Assembly: GCA_016840305.1 (NCBI GenBank)
Contig: JAEOSP010000729.1
Location: 1-11,765, forward strand
Reading direction: 5' to 3'
Length of the DNA stretch: 11,765 bases
From: Candidatus Hodarchaeota archaeon
GTDB taxonomy: Archaea > Asgardarchaeota > Heimdallarchaeia > Hodarchaeales > Hodarchaeaceae
Of the stretch, positions 6,201 to 11,765 are shown one piece after another. The notes beneath the pieces are model-generated. The model saw only the letters and a program-made list of their open reading frames with translations. It was not told the DNA's origin and searched no databases. The first letter of the stretch is position 1. Each line of letters starts with the position of its first letter. Made by a program: the position numbers and the translations under genes.

Positions 6201-7133
6201 ATGAATAACGGATCCCTTTCGAGAGAATTCATAAAAAGATGGGAATCATTTTATGGTAATAGTCAAGCAGAAAATATCCAGAAAGCACTACGAAAGGAAG
6301 ATCCCAAAGTCATTACGCCAAATACTATGATGATTAATAAAACTGAATTGAGAACCAAATTGGAAAAAACTGGATTTAAGTTTGGGGATCGAAATTTTGA
6401 TGAAAGCCTTGTTTTAGAACGTGAACCTTTCAAAATAGTTTCCACACCTGAATATCTTTCTGGATTGTTTACAATACAAGCTCAAACTTCATTAATCCCA
6501 CCTAAAAGTCTTTCTCCTACTTCTGGTGCTATAGTGGCTGATTTAGCAGCATCCCCTGGGATTAAAACTTCCCTATTGGCGCAAATAATGAAAAATAAGG
6601 GTATTATTTTCGCCTTCGAGAAATCACAACAAAGACTTCCAGCATTAAAAGCAAATATCGCTCGTTTAGGTGTATTTAATACCATCATTTTACATTGTGA
6701 CGCGTTAAATCTTTCTTACCTTAAGACAACCTTTGATCATATTTTACTCGATGCACCTTGTTCAGGTACTGGATTGAAGTTAGGAAAAAATAAGAGAATT
6801 GAGAAAAGAATCATTGGTGATATATCACGTCAAGCTAATATTCAGAAGTTACTACTTGAAAGGGCTTGGAAACAGCTTAAAGTAAAAGGAACTTTGGTTT
6901 ATTCGACATGTAGTCTTGAACCTGAAGAAGGGGAATTTCAAATTAATCAATTTGTTGAAAAACATGAGAATAAAGTTGAAATTCTTCCTATACCAATCAA
7001 GTATGGTTTATCAGGAATTAACACTAGCTCACGGAAAAAATATAACCCCCAGATTATTAATACTCGTAGAATTTTCCCTTCTCCAGGAATGGATGGATTT
7101 TTTGTTGCTTTACTAAAGAAGGTGAGTAATTAG
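6201..7133 (+). CDS. NSUN/Nop2-family RNA m5C methyltransferase
   Basis: This 310-aa SAM-dependent enzyme makes 5-methylcytosine in tRNA or rRNA. The SAM-binding motif I is DLAASPGIKT (114-123). Motif IV is DAPCSG (184-189), with C187 for product release. Motif VI is STCSL followed by PEE (235-243), with nucleophile C237. Both cysteines required by the RsmB/NSUN mechanism are present. The N-terminal part (residues 1-100) contains the TPEYLSG-x-FTIQ element typical of Nop2/Trm4-like proteins. The usual AAPGGKT is ASPGIKT here, a mild deviation. A GGAGA ribosome-binding site lies at 6184-6188, 25 nt after the CYTH gene. It has no C-terminal PUA domain; such a domain is encoded by the next gene, overlapping by one nucleotide. 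Target RNA cannot be told from sequence. Confidence 0.92.
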   Translation: MNNGSLSREFIKRWESFYGNSQAENIQKALRKEDPKVITPNTMMINKTELRTKLEKTGFKFGDRNFDESLVLEREPFKIVSTPEYLSGLFTIQAQTSLIPPKSLSPTSGAIVADLAASPGIKTSLLAQIMKNKGIIFAFEKSQQRLPALKANIARLGVFNTIILHCDALNLSYLKTTFDHILLDAPCSGTGLKLGKNKRIEKRIIGDISRQANIQKLLLERAWKQLKVKGTLVYSTCSLEPEEGEFQINQFVEKHENKVEILPIPIKYGLSGINTSSRKKYNPQIINTRRIFPSPGMDGFFVALLKKVSN

Positions 7134-7681
7134 TGTCGATCTCGTTCTTAAATGAGGAGGAAATTGGACAAGTAGCATCAGTTATAGATCAGATGCTGTT
7201 AACAATGAAATTTGAGGATATTATAAAGAACAATGCATTAATTATGCTTCATAACAAAAGAAAGAACATTTTTTTAATTGATAAAGCAGATAAAGAATAT
7301 TTAAATGCTTTTTCAACAGCAACTTGTGAAGAAAAATGCATACCAGTCTTTCTGAAGATAAAACTAGGTTTTTGGATCAATAATAAATTCAGGATTGGAA
7401 TTGAGTCTCTTCCTTTTTTAGCTCCGCTCTGTAAAAATCCAATAATTTTATCTTCTAAGAGACAAGTTACGAGTTTTATTTATGGAAAAAATGTTGAAAT
7501 CCCTCTTATTGATGCAATAACAAATGTAAAAGAGTATATCGATGGATCAATGATAATAGTTTGCAGTAAAAGCCGTATTCCTCTTGGTTATGCGAAAATT
7601 AAACTGGGAAAAGAAAAGATACACCTTAAGAATATTATTGATATAGGGATCTACCTTCGCTCAGAGAAAACTGCTTTCTAG
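7133..7681 (+). CDS. PUA-domain RNA-binding protein, probable partner of the m5C methyltransferase
   Basis: This is a 182-aa protein with a C-terminal PUA domain (about residues 98-178): KRQVTSFIYGKNVEIPLI, then IDGSMIIVCSKSRIPLGYAK, then DIGIYLRSEKTAF. The ending is typical of the PUA modules of NIP7 and of RsmF/NSUN-type proteins. The N-terminal half (about 1-95) is a less conserved alpha/beta pre-PUA region. The GTG start is set by overlap with the TAG of the methyltransferase (TAGTG, one shared base) and by an AGGTGA ribosome-binding site at 7120-7125. This indicates translational coupling and probably equal amounts of both proteins. The likely role is to present the RNA substrate to the methyltransferase, inferred from architecture and neighbourhood. 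A NIP7-like ribosome biogenesis role is the alternative. The RNase P RNA promoter begins only 10 nt after its stop. Confidence 0.8.
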   Translation: MSISFLNEEEIGQVASVIDQMLLTMKFEDIIKNNALIMLHNKRKNIFLIDKADKEYLNAFSTATCEEKCIPVFLKIKLGFWINNKFRIGIESLPFLAPLCKNPIILSSKRQVTSFIYGKNVEIPLIDAITNVKEYIDGSMIIVCSKSRIPLGYAKIKLGKEKIHLKNIIDIGIYLRSEKTAF

Positions 7682-7691
7682 CTTCAAAAAG

Positions 7692-7699
7692 TTTATATG
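7692..7699 (+). promoter_or_regulatory. TATA box (with upstream A-rich BRE) of the RNase P RNA gene
   Basis: TTTATATG is preceded by CAAAAAG (7685-7691), a good BRE/TATA pair. Its centre is about 26 nt upstream of the predicted RNA 5' end at 7721, which is the canonical archaeal distance. The gene thus has its own promoter despite lying directly behind the operon. Confidence 0.75.
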
Positions 7700-7720
7700 A
7701 ATTGATACTTCCGTTCCAAT

Positions 7721-8101
7721 TGCGAGCATCGAAGCAACAGCCTGACTTCGGGTTTTCAAAAAACCTGAGGAAATTCCAGCCATTCATTTAAGCCGAACAG
7801 TAAATTTTTCCCATCTGTGGAGGAATTGCTGTCAATCGAGAGGTTGGGCTCTGGTACAGAAACGGAACGCCCCTGTTCCTATGGCAATGATTGAGTAAAG
7901 TCTCTGGCAACATTTGACTTATTAAGCTCTTGAGGACGAGCAGGGTAACGGTGAGACGAGCATCCTCGGTGAATGCAAGCAGATATTTAGGTCTTTCAGA
8001 AGACTAAGGAGAGTTGCGCTTAGGTTGATGTCAGGAACCTACAAAAGGTAACTAATGTAGGAGAACAGAAGCTGGATTACTCATTGGAGCGATGCTCGCA
8101 T
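7721..8101 (+). ncRNA. rnpB: RNase P RNA (archaeal type)
   Basis: This is the catalytic RNA of RNase P, which removes 5' leaders from precursor tRNAs. Helix P1 closes the molecule: 7721-7731 (TGCGAGCATCG) is perfectly complementary to 8090-8100 (CGATGCTCGCA). Conserved core blocks appear in the right order. GAGGAAATTCC (7767-7777) matches CR-I. ACAGAAACG (7856-7864) follows an internal stem. CAGGGTAACGGTGAGACGAG (7941-7960) matches the CR-II/CR-III region. GAGAACAGAAGCTGGATTA (8061-8079) matches CR-V, which pairs with CR-I to make P4. The length of about 380 nt suits an archaeal type A RNA. Strand is fixed by these motifs and by the TATA box 26 nt upstream. It explains the 526-nt coding gap between the PUA and PhzF genes. 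Exact ends are estimates from P1. Confidence 0.92.
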
Positions 8102-8144
8102 TCTAAAACCCTTGTAATCGAGAAAAATCTTGTAGATTACCTAA

Positions 8145-8169
8145 GTTTAATTCTTGTTGTTGTTTCTTG
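8145..8169 (+). terminator. T-rich tract after the RNase P RNA gene
   Basis: The non-template strand here is T-rich, interrupted by single C, G and A bases, starting about 45 nt after the end of P1. Archaeal RNA polymerase terminates at such tracts without a hairpin. A weak 6-bp inverted repeat, GTAATC (8114-8119) and GATTAC (8135-8140), lies just before it. Confidence 0.4.
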
Positions 8170-8207
8170 TATGATAACGCATTCCTTCCTGAAATTGAGA
8201 TGTTAAA

Positions 8208-9113
8208 ATGAGATCTTACCACTTTGTTCAATCAAGTGTTTTTACAGATGAGCGATATGCCTTTTCTGGTAACCAATTAGCGACATTTTGGAACCTCTCT
8301 GAATCTGATTTAACAGATAACGAAATGTTAGGAATAACGCGTGAAATGAATTTTTCTGAGACTAGTTTTGTATTACCACCCAAAGATGAAAAATGCATCA
8401 GAAGAATCAGAATCTTCACTCCTGGACGAGAAATTCCTTTTGCTGGACATCCAACCCTTGGAACTGCATTTGTTTTGAAAAATAAAGGAATTATTGAAGA
8501 ACAGGTAAAAAAATCCGTTTTAGAACTTGCTATTGGTTCAATTCAGATAGAATTCTCAGAAGATAATTTCATTAGTATGCAGCAACGAAATCCCATATTT
8601 TTAGAAGAGTTTGATGAAAGAAAAACGGTTGCAGACATTTTAGGAATTAATAAAAAAGAAATTTCAAAAAAATGGCCAATGAGATTCGTTTCAACAGGTC
8701 TCCCCTTTCTAATTGTTCCTTTAATCTCTTTATCGTCAGTACAATCAATTAAATTGAATGTAAACCTATTATTGGAGGAATTGAGGGAATATTCTTCTCA
8801 AGAATTGCTAGTATTCTGCTCCGAAACTCTGCATTCCGATTCCCATGTGCATATGAGAATGTTCGCTCCATCAGTAGGAGTACTGGAAGATCCTGCCACA
8901 GGTAGTGCTGTTGGTCCGCTAGGTGCCTATATTGATAGTTATAATTGTATAAGAGGCTTATCGAAAGGAACAAAAATCGTGATTGAACAAGGATACGAAA
9001 TTAATAGACCAAGCAAATTACTCTCAAAATGCATTTATGAAAAGTCCAATATTTCATCTGTAATTGTGAAGGGCCAAGTCCGAAAGACTGCAGAGGGAAT
9101 ATTTTATCTTTGA
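8208..9113 (+). CDS. PhzF-family isomerase/epimerase-like protein
   Basis: This is a 301-aa PhzF family protein with the diaminopimelate-epimerase-like two-lobed fold. Family marks are the N-terminal GNQLATF segment (21-27), NFSETSF (48-54) with the presumed catalytic acid E51, FTPGREIPFAGHPTLG (70-85), and the second-lobe motif EDPATGSA (227-234). The length is normal and the motif set complete, so an active enzyme is likely. PhzF proteins isomerise small acidic metabolites. Only the phenazine enzyme's reaction is well defined, and no phenazine genes are present, so the substrate is unknown. It stands alone between RNase P RNA and ABCE1, with about 100 and 175 nt of flanking gap. No strong ribosome-binding site is seen before the ATG. 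A TATA-like GTATGATAA near 8169-8177 may serve it. Confidence 0.92.
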   Translation: MRSYHFVQSSVFTDERYAFSGNQLATFWNLSESDLTDNEMLGITREMNFSETSFVLPPKDEKCIRRIRIFTPGREIPFAGHPTLGTAFVLKNKGIIEEQVKKSVLELAIGSIQIEFSEDNFISMQQRNPIFLEEFDERKTVADILGINKKEISKKWPMRFVSTGLPFLIVPLISLSSVQSIKLNVNLLLEELREYSSQELLVFCSETLHSDSHVHMRMFAPSVGVLEDPATGSAVGPLGAYIDSYNCIRGLSKGTKIVIEQGYEINRPSKLLSKCIYEKSNISSVIVKGQVRKTAEGIFYL

Positions 9114-9222
9114 AACCCTTCTCCCAATTTATTTAAGAGTAGTTTCTCCAATACCAGAGAATTGTACTAAATAGACAATTAAACACTATTTTAATTTTAA
9201 GTACTCGTCCAATTGGTTAGGT

Positions 9223-9234
9223 TAAAGTACTTTA
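9223..9234. promoter_or_regulatory. 12-bp palindrome upstream of the ABCE1 promoter
   Basis: TAAAGTACTTTA is a perfect palindrome ending about 20 nt before the ABCE1 TATA-like box. A similar half-site, TTAAGTACT, is at 9197-9205. This could be an activator or repressor site, but AT-rich palindromes of this length also occur by chance. Confidence 0.25.
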
Positions 9235-9253
9235 GTAATGACTGAGAAAAGGT

Positions 9254-9261
9254 AATTATAC
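9254..9261 (+). promoter_or_regulatory. Probable TATA box of the ABCE1-Tsr3 operon
   Basis: AATTATAC is centred about 31 nt before the ATG at 9289, predicting a start site near 9284 and an almost leaderless message. The AAGGAG at 9271-9276 would then lie upstream of the transcript and not serve as a ribosome-binding site; at 12 nt from the ATG it is also too far away. Confidence 0.5.
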
Positions 9262-9288
9262 GATAGCTTCAAGGAGCTTTCACTAACA

Positions 9289-11127
9289 ATGCGAATTGTA
9301 GTTCTTGACACAGATAAATGTAAACCCAAGCGATGTGTAAAAGAATGTCGCGGATCCTGTCCAGTAGTGCGTTCTGGAACTGAAATGTTCGAATTCATAA
9401 CCGATACTTCACAACCAATTATTCACGAGAACTTTTGTACAGGATGTGGAATTTGCCCAAAGATTTGTCGATTTCATGCTTTAACAATTATAAACACTCC
9501 TGAGCAACTTGAAAAAGAATTAACACATCGTTTTGGCAGAAATGGATTTAGTCTTTTTCGCTTACCTATTATAAAGACTGGAAAAGTAAATGGATTTATA
9601 GGCCAAAACGGTATTGGCAAATCTACTGCATTAAAAGTACTTTCAGGAGATATTATTCCTAATTTCGGTTCTTTTGATCAAGAACCGAATTGGGAAAGTG
9701 TTTATGACTTCTACAAAGGAACTGAACTTCAAAATTTCTTTGGTTATCTTATAGAAAACAAAATCAAATGCATAAGAAAACCTCAATATATTGAGGGTAT
9801 TCCAAAGCAAGTCAGAGGATCTGTTAAAGAGATTTTAACCCGTTTTGATGAACGACAGGTATTACAGGATCTCAAAGATGAATTATCTCTAGATAAAATT
9901 TGGAATCGAGATATTGCAGTTTTATCAGGTGGAGAATTGCAAAAAGTCGCAGTGGCAGTTGCCATGGTCAGAGAGGCGGATATCTATCTTTTTGATGAAC
10001 CCTCCTCATTCCTTGATATTTATGAACGATTACGAGTTGGAAAAGTTATTAGGAGTTTAATTAACGAGAATAAAACCGTGATTTTAGTTGAACACGATCT
10101 TGCTGTACTAGATTATGTATCTGACTATGTAACTATGTTTTACGGAAATCCTTCAATGTACGGTATATGTTCCCAACCATATTCGGAAAAAGAAGGGATT
10201 AATGTATTTTTAGATGGATACATTCCCTCGGAGAATATGCGATTCCGAAATTACTCTATTACAATTAAGAAATCATCTGCACGTGTTGGGAAACTTGAGT
10301 CAGAAATATTATTATCTTATGAGGATCTTTCAAAATCTTTTGATGATAGTTCATTTTCTCTTGATGTTCGTGGCGGTGAAATCCGCCAAAATGAGATAAT
10401 TGGAATCCTTGGACCAAATGGTATTGGGAAAACTACCTTCATAAAAATGTTGGCTGGTTTAGAATTACCAACAAAAGGAACTGTAAAAAAACAAAAGCTG
10501 GTTGGAAAAGAATTTTCTACTCAAAAATCGGAAGAAAAGGATAAAATATTACGAGTTGCGTATAAACCTCAATACCTTTCTTCAGACTCTGATTTAAATG
10601 TTTTAGCGCACCTAATCCAGAAGGGAGGTTCGATAGCGAACACACCTCAATTTAAAAGTGAATTTTTAAGAGCTTTTGGCCTTGAGGAGCTTCTTGAACA
10701 AACAATTCGCACATTAAGTGGTGGAGAACTACAGAAAGTAACCATTGTTGAAACTTTAGCTCAAGAAGCGGATTTATACCTCTTTGATGAACCATCTGCC
10801 TTTCTATCTATCGAAGATAGATTAACTGCTGCAAAACTTATACGTCGAATGATTCAGACTCGCCATGCGGCAGCTTTTGTTGTTGAACATGATATTGTTT
10901 TCCAAGATTATGCCTCAGATCGAAATCTGGTCTTTTTGGGAAAACCTGGCGAATACGGGAAAGGATACTCTCCTTCAGCTGTAAGAACAGGTATGAATCG
11001 TTTTTTGGGAAATTTAAAGATTACTTTTCGTCGAGATCCGAAAAGTGGCCGACCGAGAGTTAATAAACTTGATTCGAAACTCGACCGTCTTCAAAAAAGT
11101 CAGGGCGAGTATTATTATGAAAAATAA
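9289..11127 (+). CDS. ABCE1/Rli1 ribosome-recycling ATPase
   Basis: This is a 612-aa ABCE1, which splits ribosomes after termination together with aRF1/Pelota. Two N-terminal 4Fe-4S sites are complete: C11, C16, C20, C24 and C50, C53, C56, C60. NBD1 has Walker A GQNGIGKST (105-113), signature LSGGE (212-216), Walker B with D236-E237, D-loop D243 and H269. NBD2 has Walker A GPNGIGKTT (375-383), signature LSGGE (476-480), Walker B with D500-E501 and H534. The C-terminal hinge reads NRFLGNLKITFRRDPKSGRP, as in other family members. Two deviations stand out. The NBD2 D-loop has Ser507 where Asp is normal (SAFLS in place of SAYLD). The proline usually following the last Fe-S cysteine is Arg61. Its end overlaps the Tsr3 start by 11 nt, so both are probably one transcript. 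Confidence 0.96.
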   Translation: MRIVVLDTDKCKPKRCVKECRGSCPVVRSGTEMFEFITDTSQPIIHENFCTGCGICPKICRFHALTIINTPEQLEKELTHRFGRNGFSLFRLPIIKTGKVNGFIGQNGIGKSTALKVLSGDIIPNFGSFDQEPNWESVYDFYKGTELQNFFGYLIENKIKCIRKPQYIEGIPKQVRGSVKEILTRFDERQVLQDLKDELSLDKIWNRDIAVLSGGELQKVAVAVAMVREADIYLFDEPSSFLDIYERLRVGKVIRSLINENKTVILVEHDLAVLDYVSDYVTMFYGNPSMYGICSQPYSEKEGINVFLDGYIPSENMRFRNYSITIKKSSARVGKLESEILLSYEDLSKSFDDSSFSLDVRGGEIRQNEIIGILGPNGIGKTTFIKMLAGLELPTKGTVKKQKLVGKEFSTQKSEEKDKILRVAYKPQYLSSDSDLNVLAHLIQKGGSIANTPQFKSEFLRAFGLEELLEQTIRTLSGGELQKVTIVETLAQEADLYLFDEPSAFLSIEDRLTAAKLIRRMIQTRHAAAFVVEHDIVFQDYASDRNLVFLGKPGEYGKGYSPSAVRTGMNRFLGNLKITFRRDPKSGRPRVNKLDSKLDRLQKSQGEYYYEK

Positions 11128-11665
11128 GGAAAAATTTCGCTCCACTATAACACTGTATCACGCAAACCAATGTGATAAGCGCAAGTGTACTGGAATAAAG
11201 ACTTGGCAACTTTATAAAAGTCAGAAACTAACTTCTTTTAATCAAATCCGCTTTGTAAGTAGAATTTCCCAGATTCCCAGATTTTCACTTATACTCAATC
11301 CTCTAGCAATAGAGAAACTAACAAGAAGCGATGGAACCATATATCAGCGATCAGGAGTTACTGTCCTAGATTGCTCATGGAATCAAGCAGAGGATATTTT
11401 TTCCAAAAAGTTTCCCAATTTACGAGCTCTGCCCCGTTTAATTGCTACAAACCCTGTTAATTACGGTAAGCAATCGAAACTAAGTAGTGTAGAGGCTTTA
11501 GCTGCAGCTTTATACATATTGAATTTTCAAAAAATGGCGAGAGAACTTTTAAATCACTTTAAGTGGGGTATTCAGTTCTTAACTCTAAATAAAAACCTTT
11601 TAACAGAATATACTACTTGTTCAAGCACATCTGATGTAATGAAGATTGAGAAGGAATACTTCTAA
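11117..11665 (+). CDS. Tsr3-like rRNA aminocarboxypropyltransferase
   Basis: This 182-aa Tsr3-family protein transfers the 3-amino-3-carboxypropyl group of SAM to a (methyl)pseudouridine in small-subunit rRNA, a late ribosome-maturation step. Family marks are QCDKRKCTG (18-26), LILNPLAIEKL, VTVLDCSW, LPRLIATNPVNYGK, then LSSVEALAAALYI and FKWGIQFL. An upstream in-frame ATG at 11045 would add 24 residues translated out of frame from the conserved ABCE1 C-terminus. The ATG at 11117 fits the family's N-terminus better. It overlaps the ABCE1 end by 11 nt in a different frame, suggesting coupled translation. The pairing of ribosome recycling and 40S/30S maturation makes functional sense. Length and motif content are complete, so it should be active. 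Confidence 0.9.
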   Translation: MKNKEKFRSTITLYHANQCDKRKCTGIKTWQLYKSQKLTSFNQIRFVSRISQIPRFSLILNPLAIEKLTRSDGTIYQRSGVTVLDCSWNQAEDIFSKKFPNLRALPRLIATNPVNYGKQSKLSSVEALAAALYILNFQKMARELLNHFKWGIQFLTLNKNLLTEYTTCSSTSDVMKIEKEYF

Positions 11666-11765
11666 TCAATATAAGAGCCGATTCATTATTACTGAAATTC
11701 GACCAGAAAAAAATATGTTCTGTATTCAAAAAGACTAAGTTAGCCTTTAATCCCAAGATAACAAT

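Noticed and set aside
7682..8207. Missing protein gene in the 526-nt gap between the PUA and PhzF genes
   Set aside because: No convincing coding frame, and nearly all of it is accounted for by RNase P RNA with its promoter and T-rich tail.
9271..9276. AAGGAG as the ABCE1 ribosome-binding site
   Set aside because: It is 12 nt from the ATG, too far, and probably upstream of the transcript start predicted from the TATA box.
11045..11116. 24-residue N-terminal extension of Tsr3 from an upstream ATG
   Set aside because: It is an out-of-frame reading of the conserved ABCE1 C-terminus, and the Tsr3 family motif QCDxxKCTG is correctly placed from ATG 11117.
1..11765. CRISPR arrays, insertion sequences, tRNA genes, defence modules
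   Set aside because: No regularly spaced direct repeats, transposase motifs, tRNA-like T-loop signatures or defence-gene domains were seen in either strand; the window reads as core chromosomal genes.

Overview
The window looks like a piece of an archaeal chromosome, most likely Asgard. It carries an Orc1/Cdc6 initiator, a GINS subunit, an MCM helicase, ABCE1/Rli1, Tsr3 and an archaeal-type RNase P RNA. It has AT-rich TATA-box promoters and anti-SD-complementary sites (AGGTGA). It also has an Arf-family small GTPase with the WDxGGQ switch-II motif, next to a proline-rich helical protein. That last pair is the main reason for suggesting Asgard. The lineage is an inference; no rRNA or other phylogenetic marker was tested.

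Layout. Positions 1-4023 hold a minus-strand block read right to left: class I-type (AcuC/HDAC-like) deacetylase, Orc1/Cdc6, GINS (Gins23-type), then MCM, which runs off the left edge. Three steps of replication initiation are thus encoded in order: origin recognition and the two conserved parts of the CMG helicase. A 468-nt gap without a convincing gene lies between cdc6 and GINS. A divergent promoter region (4024-4222) separates this block from the plus-strand Arf-like GTPase (4223-4801). The GTPase converges, with only 5 nt between, on the minus-strand proline-rich/SNAP-like protein (4807-5484).

From 5615 onward everything reads plus. A CYTH-domain protein, an NSUN-type RNA m5C methyltransferase and a PUA-domain protein form a tight operon (25-nt gap, then a 1-nt stop/start overlap). 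It is followed immediately by the RNase P RNA gene (about 7721-8101) with its own well-placed TATA box. A PhzF-family protein comes next, then ABCE1 overlapping Tsr3 by 11 nt. The right half is therefore mainly RNA maturation, ribosome recycling and small-subunit biogenesis; the left half is DNA replication plus small-GTPase cell biology.

Most notable points: the MCM N-terminus at the left edge is easily missed because an out-of-frame ORF lies over it; the RNase P RNA gene sits in what looks like an empty gap; the ABCE1 NBD2 D-loop has Ser where Asp is normal; the proline-rich partner of the GTPase gene has polyproline motifs; and the region upstream of GINS shows frame-hopping open stretches that may be a decayed extension or gene. 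I saw no CRISPR array, insertion sequence or tRNA.
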